Of a stretch of 44,251 nucleotides of DNA, positions 37,764 through 44,251 are shown one piece after another. The notes below the pieces were generated by a model. That model was given only the letters and a program-made list of their open reading frames with translations, was not told where the DNA came from and did not search any database. The position numbers and the translations under genes were made by a program. Location of the stretch: NCBI GenBank assembly GCA_964655775.1, contig CAZZNQ010000027.1, positions 1 through 44,251 of the forward strand. Direction: 5' to 3'. The DNA is from CAZZNQ01 sp964655775 (GTDB lineage: Bacteria > Planctomycetota > Brocadiia > SM23-32). The first letter of the stretch is position 1, and the number at the start of each line of letters is the position of its first letter.

Positions 37764-40025
37764 ATGAACAGATCGATTCAGGCTCTGCTGACGGTCGTGC
37801 TGGTGCTCGCTGTGTCCGTGGGCGCCGAACGTGCATTCTGCGTGACCTACCCCGCGTCCACACCATCCGGGAGCCAAGACGAAACGATGGAGACTGCTCG
37901 CCCACAGCACCCATTCCTCTTCTTCCGCGGAGTGGACTTGCCGCGTCTGCGAGAGGAGGCGCGAACCACCCATAAGCGGTACCTGGACGACCTGAAGCTG
38001 TGGGCCAAGGGCTACCTCGACCAAGATCCCATCGCTCCGCAGGACCTGCCGACCAACAGAGACACACTCCAGATCTACTACGAAAACGGTGCGTCCTATC
38101 TGCTCAACGTGTCGCTTCTTTATGTCTTGACCGAAGAACCGGCGTACTTTGACGCAGCGCGGCGATGGCTGTCCATCTTCTGCCTCTATCCGTCCGAGAC
38201 CGATGGGGGTTACTTCGTCGGTGCCTACGCGGTTGCACTCGCCGTGCCTTACGACATGCTCTATCCGCACCTCGAGGAAGACGAGCGGGCAACCGTGCGC
38301 GCCCACCTGGCCGCTGTGGTTGAGCGCGGCGTCCGTGGCATAGAAAGCGACTGGTGGGCCGGACTGTCCCTGCACCACGACCAGTGGTTGCCCGTTACAG
38401 GCCTGGGCGTAGGCGCCGTCGCCATCCACGGTGAGGTTGCCGGGAGCGACATGTGGCTTCGGCGTGTGCTCGCGGAGTTCCACAGAGACGTTTCGGCCGT
38501 CGGGCAAGACGGCGCGTGGACCGAAGGCGCCGCCCAATGGGTCTATGCCATGACGCTGACTTTGCCCTTCTGCCATGCATACAGGAGTCTGACGGGCGAG
38601 GACCTCTTCGAGCTGCCGTTGCTGAAGAACGGTGCGAGCTACCGGCTCTACAACTGGCTGCCCGTCGATCGCTACATCCCTCACCACGATTCGTTCAGCC
38701 ACGGCCGCTACAACGTCCTCGGGGCGGCCTCTTGCCACGTCCTGCGCAAGCTGGCGACCGAGTACGACGATGGACATGCTCAGTGGCTGGCGGAGCGCGA
38801 AGAAGAGCGCGACGTGCAGCGTGGGCGTCCGCCCGAGCCGCATCCGGACTGGAGGGTCAGCAAGGCCCACATCGTGCCGATGCACCACTGCGTGGGGTGG
38901 AACTTCCTCTGGTACGATGCATCCGTTGCGCCGCAGCACCCGAGCGACCTGCCGCTGGAGGAATACTTCCCAAACCAGGGCCTCGTAATCCTCCGTAGCG
39001 GGTGGACGATGCCCGACACTGTCCTTGTTTTCAGTTGCGCCCCACCCGGCGGACACGCTGGTCGAGCGGCCGTTCTTGCCGGCGATGAGCGCGCGGGACG
39101 AGGCGTTTCTCACGTTCACGCCCAGGCGAACAGCTTCGACCTTTACTCCGGCGGCAACTACCTGGCAATCAGCCCCGGCTACGGCGACGGGACCAGCGCC
39201 GCACACAGCACGCTGACGATCAATGGGGCCGACCAGCGCCGCGATGCGCGGTTCGCCGGGCATATCCTGCGATCCGATTTCCAGCCCGATTACGGATACG
39301 TGGTGGGCGACGCGACCGAGTGCTACCCCGAGGAAGCCGGTCTGGACCGCTGGCGGCGTCACGTAGTCTACGTCCGTCCGGACGTGGTGCTGATCTGGGA
39401 CGAACTGATCGGCTCCAAACCGTTCGGCGGTGATGGGCCTACCATCTGGCGGATGGACTTCGACCCTCAAGTGAACGAAGCCGAGATCGACGCGAAATCG
39501 CAAACAGTGCGCATTATGCCGCGTGATGACGCGCCGGAACGTGCCAGTATGGCGGTCTCTTTCCTCACGCCCGGCGGCCTGCAGTTGAGCAGTGAACTGG
39601 TGCGACAGCAGGGAGCCTGGGTGCGGTGCGGCCAGGTCCGCGCGCATTTGCCGCAGGGGACCGGACCGGAAGCGAGTATCGTCACCGCACTCGTCGTCGA
39701 GCGCCCCGGTGACGAGGCGACTCCCCGCGTCGAGCTGGTGGAGGGCCGAGGGCTGATCGGAGCGGTCGTCGAAGGACAGCGCGGCGCCCGTTGCCTGCTC
39801 GTGCAAGCTGGCCGCGCACCGGCAGACATGCCTTTGAGTGCGAAGATACGGACGGCGGATCGGACAGGAGTCTGCCACATCTTCGGACTCTCGGAGAGCG
39901 CCGGCTACGACGTCGTCCACTCGGCCGTTGCCGAAGAGGACGGGTTATACCGGGTGGAGATCAGCCCGGGGGCGTCTCTGCGCACGAACGAGTCCGGCAC
40001 GCTGACCTTCGATCTAAATAGTTGA
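37764..40025 (+). CDS. Heparinase II/III-like exported polysaccharide-degrading enzyme
   Basis: A 753-residue exported protein with a signal peptide (about 1-26). An alpha/alpha-toroid region (about 50-430; SLHHDQWLPVTGLGVGAVAI, DGAWTEGAAQWVYA, YIPHHDSFSHGRYN) is followed by a beta-rich heparinase II/III-type domain (about 430-690) with the signature SHVHAQANSFDLYSGGNYLAISPGYGDG and AHSTLTING. In most relatives the motif is HADQNSF; here it reads HAQANSF, so one acid is lost and the fold may be kept with changed chemistry. About 18 extra residues sit before this motif. Heparinase-like lyases cleave uronic-acid polysaccharides; the substrate is not readable. It is 46 bp downstream of pspF, with no clear promoter, and upstream of the glycyl radical genes. 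Confidence 0.8.
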   Translation: MNRSIQALLTVVLVLAVSVGAERAFCVTYPASTPSGSQDETMETARPQHPFLFFRGVDLPRLREEARTTHKRYLDDLKLWAKGYLDQDPIAPQDLPTNRDTLQIYYENGASYLLNVSLLYVLTEEPAYFDAARRWLSIFCLYPSETDGGYFVGAYAVALAVPYDMLYPHLEEDERATVRAHLAAVVERGVRGIESDWWAGLSLHHDQWLPVTGLGVGAVAIHGEVAGSDMWLRRVLAEFHRDVSAVGQDGAWTEGAAQWVYAMTLTLPFCHAYRSLTGEDLFELPLLKNGASYRLYNWLPVDRYIPHHDSFSHGRYNVLGAASCHVLRKLATEYDDGHAQWLAEREEERDVQRGRPPEPHPDWRVSKAHIVPMHHCVGWNFLWYDASVAPQHPSDLPLEEYFPNQGLVILRSGWTMPDTVLVFSCAPPGGHAGRAAVLAGDERAGRGVSHVHAQANSFDLYSGGNYLAISPGYGDGTSAAHSTLTINGADQRRDARFAGHILRSDFQPDYGYVVGDATECYPEEAGLDRWRRHVVYVRPDVVLIWDELIGSKPFGGDGPTIWRMDFDPQVNEAEIDAKSQTVRIMPRDDAPERASMAVSFLTPGGLQLSSELVRQQGAWVRCGQVRAHLPQGTGPEASIVTALVVERPGDEATPRVELVEGRGLIGAVVEGQRGARCLLVQAGRAPADMPLSAKIRTADRTGVCHIFGLSESAGYDVVHSAVAEEDGLYRVEISPGASLRTNESGTLTFDLNS

Positions 40026-40122
40026 TCCTCTGGGGCGAGCCAGCGCGCCTGGGTCCGAATCAGGTCAGTCGTTTCCGCGCCGTGTCGCCGCTCCGGCGAG
40101 TGTCCGAAGCGACGGCAAAGGG

Positions 40123-40151
40123 TTGCTTGACCGTCGGCGGGATGATACACT
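40123..40151 (+). promoter_or_regulatory. Sigma-70 promoter candidate of the glycyl radical operon
   Basis: TTGCTT and TACACT are separated by 17 nt; the transcript would have a leader of roughly 90 nt before the ATG at 40249. A sigma-54-like match overlaps but has the wrong spacing. Confidence 0.5.
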
Positions 40152-40248
40152 CTGTAGCAGTGGCCTGCGTCCCTCGCAGCAGTTGGAAAGTGCCCGCGCA
40201 GCCGTTGGGAACACATCGCGGCAGGTCCACGAGCTGAGGACTCCGAAC

Positions 40249-42465
40249 ATGTACGCCACCAGCACATTCGAGCAGGATATCGCCTACCTGTGGGACAAGT
40301 TCCAGGCGCCCGTCTTCGATCCAGCCACGGGTCTCGACCACGACACGCTCAAGAGCGGAGTGCTGGCGCTGGCGGAGGAAATGAAGAGCCGTCCGCACCC
40401 CGTCATCAAGGCGAGGGCGTTCGAATACGTGGCCAGGAACGTGCGCATCGACGTCAGCCCGCACGACTGGTACGTGGCGTTCGGCTGCTGGAACCGCTGG
40501 GACCGGCCGCTGGACGGGCTGGTTGCGGGTTGGGATAGGGAGGTCGACGCCACCCGGCTCACCACGCTGCAGCTCATGCAGGAGCAGAAGGAAGCCGGCA
40601 CGTGCGGCATGGGCAAGGATTTCGACCACTCCGTGCCCGACTGGGACGCCGTCTTCTCGCTGGGTTTCGCCGGCATCCGCCGGCGTGCGCGACAGTATCG
40701 CCGGCGGCGCGAGGAGAGCGGGCGGATGACGCCCGAGGCCGCGGCCTACTTCGACGGCATCGAGATTACCTACACGGCGATTCTGGAGATGCTCACGCGA
40801 TTCCGCGCCCATGCCCTGGAGCATGCGGACGGCAATCCGCGGATGCTGGCCTGCGCCGACTGCCTGGACACGCTGACCCACGGCGCGCCGACCAACACCT
40901 ACGAGGTCCTCCACCTCGTGTATCTCTACTTCATGTTCAGCGAGTACGTGGGCCGGTTGCAGGTCCGCTCGCTCGGGAACCTGGACCGCACCATCTATCC
41001 ATACTACCGCCGGGACCTGGACGAAGGCACTTACACTGAGGAGCAGATCCGCGAGTTCTTCGCCTACTTCATGATGCAGTTCGCCTCCATCGCCAACCCC
41101 TGGGGACATCCGTTCTACCTCGGCGGGACGCGGGCCGACGGTGAGAGCGAGATCAACGAGCTCTCGTACCTGATCCTGGACGAGTTCGACAAGCTCAACA
41201 TCTGCTCGCCGAAGCTGCAGATCAAGATATCGCCGAACACGCCGAGGGCATTCGTCGACAAGGCTGTGGACACGATCCGGCGCGGCCACAACAGCATGGT
41301 CTTCCTGTGCGAGCCCTCCATCAAGCGGGCCATGATGGGATACGGTGCAACCGAGGAAGAGGCGCGCACCTGCGACATCACCGGCTGCTACGAGTTCGGA
41401 GCGCGCGCACGCGGCAACACCACCATCGTCGCCTATCTCAACATGCTCAAGCCGTTCGAACTGGTGCTCTACGACGGCGTGGACCCGCACACGGGCCTCG
41501 AATGCGGCGTCCGCACCGGCGGGCTGGAGACGTTCGCGACCTTCGACGACTTCTACTCCGCCTACATCAAGCAGCTCGGGAACACCATCGAGAACGCGAT
41601 AACGTGCGCCAACGACTTCGAACAGCACTTGAGCTTCATCAACCCGACTTCCGTCTACTCGGCCACCATCGAGAACAGCCTGGAGACCGCCCGCGACGCC
41701 TTCCATAACGGCTCCATCTACAACATCTCCTCCATCCTCACCGTCGGCCTGGGCAACGCCGTGGACGGGCTGATGGCCATCAAGGAGCACGTTTTCGAGA
41801 AGGGGACGCTGTCGCTGGAGGAACTGAAGGAGGTGCTCCGCGGCGACTGGAAGGGCCATGAGAAGCTGCGGCTGCGGATCATGAACGGCAGCAACAAGTA
41901 CGGCAACGGCATCGATGAGGTCGACACCTACGCCGAGGCGCTGAGCCGCTTCCTGGGCAACAAGATCAACCTGCGGCCGAACGGGCGGGACGGCTTCTAC
42001 CTGGCGTCGATGCACACGCCGCCGCGGTTCTACCTGCACTTCGGCAAGAAGACCGGCGCGACGCCGGACGGTCGGATGGCCGGCGACGAGCTGTCCAAGA
42101 ACGTCTCGCCCACGATGGGCATGGACGTCAACGGTGTGACGGCCCTGATCCGGTCAGCGACCAGGATGGACTCGGCCATGCACCCGGCCGACTTCCCGCT
42201 GGACGTGATGCTGCACCCGGCGACGGTGGAAGGCGACGACGGCCTCGCGGCCATGCGGACGCTGCTCAACACCTACATGGAACGGCACGGCATCGCCATC
42301 CAGTTCAACATCTTTGACGCGCAGACCCTCATCGACGCACAGGCCCACCCCGAGCGGTATCAGGGGCTGCAGGTGCGCGTTTGCGGCTGGAACGTGCACT
42401 TCAACGACCTGACCCGCCCCGAACAGGACATGTTCATCCGGCGGGCCCAGAACATCATCGAGTAG
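40249..42465 (+). CDS. Glycyl radical enzyme of unassigned substrate (pyruvate formate-lyase family)
   Basis: A 738-residue glycyl radical enzyme. The start at 40249 (MYATSTFEQD) is preferred to the longer frame from 40123, which would begin inside the promoter. The catalytic thiyl cysteine is Cys380 in TGCYEFGARARG, and the glycyl radical residue is Gly713 in RVCGWNVHFNDL, 25 residues from the end, as is usual. The middle has the PFL-like SPKLQIKISPNTP and FLCEPSIKRAMMGYG. GCYE differs from the GCVE/GCIE of choline, glycerol and hydroxyproline lyases and from the CC of pyruvate formate-lyase, and RVCGWN from the usual RVxGYS/A. The reaction cannot be assigned; lyase or dehydratase chemistry on a sugar-like or small polar substrate is plausible. 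It requires anaerobic conditions and the activase 4 bp downstream. Confidence 0.9.
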   Translation: MYATSTFEQDIAYLWDKFQAPVFDPATGLDHDTLKSGVLALAEEMKSRPHPVIKARAFEYVARNVRIDVSPHDWYVAFGCWNRWDRPLDGLVAGWDREVDATRLTTLQLMQEQKEAGTCGMGKDFDHSVPDWDAVFSLGFAGIRRRARQYRRRREESGRMTPEAAAYFDGIEITYTAILEMLTRFRAHALEHADGNPRMLACADCLDTLTHGAPTNTYEVLHLVYLYFMFSEYVGRLQVRSLGNLDRTIYPYYRRDLDEGTYTEEQIREFFAYFMMQFASIANPWGHPFYLGGTRADGESEINELSYLILDEFDKLNICSPKLQIKISPNTPRAFVDKAVDTIRRGHNSMVFLCEPSIKRAMMGYGATEEEARTCDITGCYEFGARARGNTTIVAYLNMLKPFELVLYDGVDPHTGLECGVRTGGLETFATFDDFYSAYIKQLGNTIENAITCANDFEQHLSFINPTSVYSATIENSLETARDAFHNGSIYNISSILTVGLGNAVDGLMAIKEHVFEKGTLSLEELKEVLRGDWKGHEKLRLRIMNGSNKYGNGIDEVDTYAEALSRFLGNKINLRPNGRDGFYLASMHTPPRFYLHFGKKTGATPDGRMAGDELSKNVSPTMGMDVNGVTALIRSATRMDSAMHPADFPLDVMLHPATVEGDDGLAAMRTLLNTYMERHGIAIQFNIFDAQTLIDAQAHPERYQGLQVRVCGWNVHFNDLTRPEQDMFIRRAQNIIE

Positions 42466-42469
42466 CCTC

Positions 42470-43363
42470 ATGGGGCCGACGGCAACCGTCTTCGAAGTCA
42501 AACGCTTCGGCGTTCACGACGGGCCCGGCGTTCGCACCGTCCTGTTCCTCAAGGGATGCTCTTTGCGTTGCCGCTGGTGCCACAACCCCGAGGGCATCGA
42601 GCCCGGGCCGCAGCTCGCCTACCACGCACACAAGTGCCTGCACTGCGGCGAATGCGTCGAGGCATGCCCGCACGGCGCGCATGCCGTTGTGGACGGCGAG
42701 CACGTGTTCGACAGGGCGAGATGCGTCGCCTGCGGTGCCTGCGTGGAACCGTGCCTGGGGCAGGCGCTGAAGCTTTTCGGCCGGCCGCTGACGGTCGAAG
42801 AGGCCCGAGAGATTGTGCTGGAGGACCGGGCGTTCTACACCGACGGCGGCGGGGTCACGCTCTCCGGCGGCGAGCCGCTCCTCCAGGTCAAGTTCTGCGC
42901 GGAGCTCTTCAAAGCTCTCAAAGAGGACGGCATTCACTGCGCCATCGACACCTCCGGCGCGGTGCCGTGGGAGAGGTTCGAGCAGGTTCTGCCGTTCACC
43001 GACATGTTTCTCTACGATGTCAAGCACGCCGACGCGGGCCTGCACCGCAAGCACACTGGCAGGTCCAACCGTCAGATCATCGCGAACCTGAAACGCCTCG
43101 CCCGATGCAGCGTCCCCGTCGAGGTCAGGATCCCGGTCATTCCCCATTTCAACGATACGCCGGAGGACATCGACGCCATTGGCAGGCTGCTGGTCGACCT
43201 GCCCGGCATCGTCGGCGTCCGCCTGCTGCCCTACCACCGGGCGAGCTCCAAGTTCGAGGCGGTCGGACGCCCGGACACCATGCCCCGGGACGACGGTCCC
43301 GCGGAGGCCACAATCGAGGCGATGGCCGCCCAACTGGAGAAGCTGGGCCTCGCCGTCGTTTAG
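42470..43363 (+). CDS. Glycyl radical enzyme activase (radical SAM)
   Basis: Generates the glycyl radical on the preceding enzyme using S-adenosylmethionine and a 4Fe-4S cluster. The 297 residues include the radical SAM cysteines Cys30, Cys34 and Cys37 (CSLRCRWCHNPEG), then two ferredoxin-type clusters (Cys56, Cys59, Cys62, Cys66 and Cys85, Cys88, Cys91, Cys95), typical of activases for non-PFL glycyl radical enzymes. GGVTLSGGEPLLQ binds SAM, and DTSGAVPW and YDVKHAD form later barrel strands. The ATG is 4 bp after the stop of the partner gene, so the two are translationally coupled. It is convergent with the Fe-S gene. Confidence 0.95.
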   Translation: MGPTATVFEVKRFGVHDGPGVRTVLFLKGCSLRCRWCHNPEGIEPGPQLAYHAHKCLHCGECVEACPHGAHAVVDGEHVFDRARCVACGACVEPCLGQALKLFGRPLTVEEAREIVLEDRAFYTDGGGVTLSGGEPLLQVKFCAELFKALKEDGIHCAIDTSGAVPWERFEQVLPFTDMFLYDVKHADAGLHRKHTGRSNRQIIANLKRLARCSVPVEVRIPVIPHFNDTPEDIDAIGRLLVDLPGIVGVRLLPYHRASSKFEAVGRPDTMPRDDGPAEATIEAMAAQLEKLGLAVV

Positions 43364-43366
43364 GGC

Positions 43367-44251
43367 CTAATCACCGGTCGCCAGCGGGCAGTGGATGACG
43401 CACGGCTCCGCCACGACCGGGCGGTATTTCTTGATCGGATCGTGCGTCCGGAGCGCATCCGCCAGCGCATCGGGGCTGACGGGGTCCGGCGGCTCGATAT
43501 CCACCGGCGAGCCAAGGTACTTGAACCCGCTCTCGCCCATCAGCGCGTACCGTTTCACCCAGTCACAACGGAGGCGGTCGATGCGCCGGAAACTGTGGGA
43601 CTGCCCCTCGCACTCGATCATCACCTCCTGCTCCGTCAGTGCGCCGGACGGGCATGCGGCAACGCACGGCAGGTCGCAGCTCTCGCACGGATCGGCCTCC
43701 GGCAGCATCGGCGAAGCGGCGAGCGGAGCGTCCGTCACGACGGCGACCAGCCGCTGCCGGACGCCGAACTGCGGCGTCGCCAGGTGGCCGCTGGCCGTCA
43801 TCCGCCCCAGGCCGGCCGCCAGACCGGCGAACCGGTTGGCGAACAGGTCGGGCATGGGCACGCGCGGGGTGGCGGTGAGGGAGGCCGTGCCGGTCAGGTC
43901 CATCGCGATGACGCCCGCATAACCCATTGATTCCAGGTGCTTTACAATCCGAGCGCCCAGTATGGTGCCCTGCCAGTGCGTGCAGAATGTCTGGAAGGAG
44001 TAGGGGCCGACCGCCTCCGCCGGCGGCTTCGTTGCCTGCCGGAGCACCTCCCTGTGCATCCGCAGCCCGAAGACCAGCACCGACTTCGCCCCTGGCAGCC
44101 ACTCCGACGCGGTCTGCACCTTCGGCGCCGACTTCGTTACCACCGGCTCCCACGGCGTGAAACGGGTCGATTCGTCGCGCGCGTCCAGAACTTCGTCCGA
44201 CTCGAAGACCGGCCGGAGCTGGGCGGCGATATCGTCTATCCGCGACACCGG
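43367..44251 (-). CDS. QueG-like 4Fe-4S protein (cut by window end or starting at its edge)
   Basis: The 293 visible residues resemble the epoxyqueuosine-reductase-like family of 4Fe-4S/cobalamin proteins: PGAKSVLVFGL at residues 52-62, the GHLATPQFGVRQRLVAVVTDAPL region that precedes the clusters, a first cluster CESCDLPCVAACPSGAL and a last CVIHCP near the C-terminus. The first 50 residues are shorter than in QueG, and the GTG at 44248 is three bases from the window edge, so the gene may continue upstream. It is convergent with the activase by 3 bp. QueG function (queuosine) is not certain: this paralogue lacks the usual HEAT-repeat tail, so it may be another Fe-S/corrinoid reductase. Confidence 0.7.
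   Translation of the reverse strand, partial: PVSRIDDIAAQLRPVFESDEVLDARDESTRFTPWEPVVTKSAPKVQTASEWLPGAKSVLVFGLRMHREVLRQATKPPAEAVGPYSFQTFCTHWQGTILGARIVKHLESMGYAGVIAMDLTGTASLTATPRVPMPDLFANRFAGLAAGLGRMTASGHLATPQFGVRQRLVAVVTDAPLAASPMLPEADPCESCDLPCVAACPSGALTEQEVMIECEGQSHSFRRIDRLRCDWVKRYALMGESGFKYLGSPVDIEPPDPVSPDALADALRTHDPIKKYRPVVAEPCVIHCPLATGD

Noticed and set aside
40113..40128. Sigma-54-like CGGCAA-N4-TTGCTT before the glycyl radical gene
   Set aside because: The interval between GG and GC is 9 nt rather than the strict 10, and a sigma-70 pair with a 17-nt spacer overlaps.
1..44251. tRNA, CRISPR, insertion sequences or prophage
   Set aside because: No T-loop consensus, direct-repeat array, transposase or integrase is seen in any gap or frame.

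Overview
The window is about 44 kb of GC-rich bacterial chromosome, densely coded on both strands, with 35 intact or partial protein genes, one possible broken small gene, and no tRNA, rRNA, CRISPR or insertion sequence that I can see. No gap without a gene exceeds 300 bases. The organism looks like a diderm, free-living bacterium: it has a Psp envelope-stress locus, exported proteins with signal peptides, an FecR-type exported protein, secreted-type carbohydrate enzymes and SigA/sigma-70 promoters of the TTGACA-17-TATAAT type. PIG-L deacetylases, GH130, heparinase-like enzymes and pyruvate-formate-lyase-like glycyl radical enzymes together recall Planctomycetota, Lentisphaerota/Kiritimatiellota or Hydrogenedentota-like lineages, but the sequence alone does not settle the phylum.

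Region 1 (1-17.7 kb). After the end of a GT4 glycosyltransferase, almost everything runs leftward. A tightly spaced block from about 13.7 kb down to 0.76 kb encodes a PEBP-like protein, two triple-BON proteins, a degenerate hemerythrin/RIC-like protein, a phosphoribosyltransferase, PEP synthase, a serine hydrolase, and then what amounts to a base-excision-repair kit: PolX, NAD-dependent ligase LigA, family-4 uracil-DNA glycosylase, a DUF72 protein, a metallo-beta-lactamase-fold hydrolase and Fpg/MutM. Gaps between most of the genes are 3-22 bp and two are ATGA overlaps. A Ca2+-type P-ATPase and a GH130 phosphorylase lie upstream on the same strand.

Region 2 (17.7-26.9 kb). Rightward genes are a ZIP metal transporter, argB with a BatA/B-like VWA membrane protein, lexA with a clear promoter and terminator, and an 808-residue FecR-like exported protein with a Trp/Tyr-rich middle and a long Arg/Asp/Glu/Ser repeat tail. 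Leftward genes are a flavodoxin, a small hypothetical, a DUF547 protein and a PIG-L deacetylase.

Region 3 (26.9-32.9 kb). A single 1,936-residue NRPS (A-PCP-C-A-PCP-TE) has a strong sigma-70 promoter back-to-back with that of the PIG-L gene.

Region 4 (32.9-37.7 kb). This is a Psp-type envelope-stress locus: a PspF-like sigma-54 activator faces a leftward operon of a PspA-like protein, an unusual wHTH/zinc-ribbon/wHTH/two-TM protein and two SPFH (flotillin/prohibitin-like) proteins. A sigma-54 -24/-12 element sits immediately in front of pspA.

Region 5 (37.7-44.25 kb). A heparinase II/III-like exported enzyme is followed by a glycyl radical enzyme of unassigned substrate with its radical-SAM activase, and a convergent QueG-like Fe-S protein cut by the window edge.

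The best candidates for an undescribed system are the Psp/SPFH/zinc-ribbon operon, the glycyl radical enzyme with its unusual active-site signature, the stand-alone two-module NRPS, and the base-excision-repair/stress operon.
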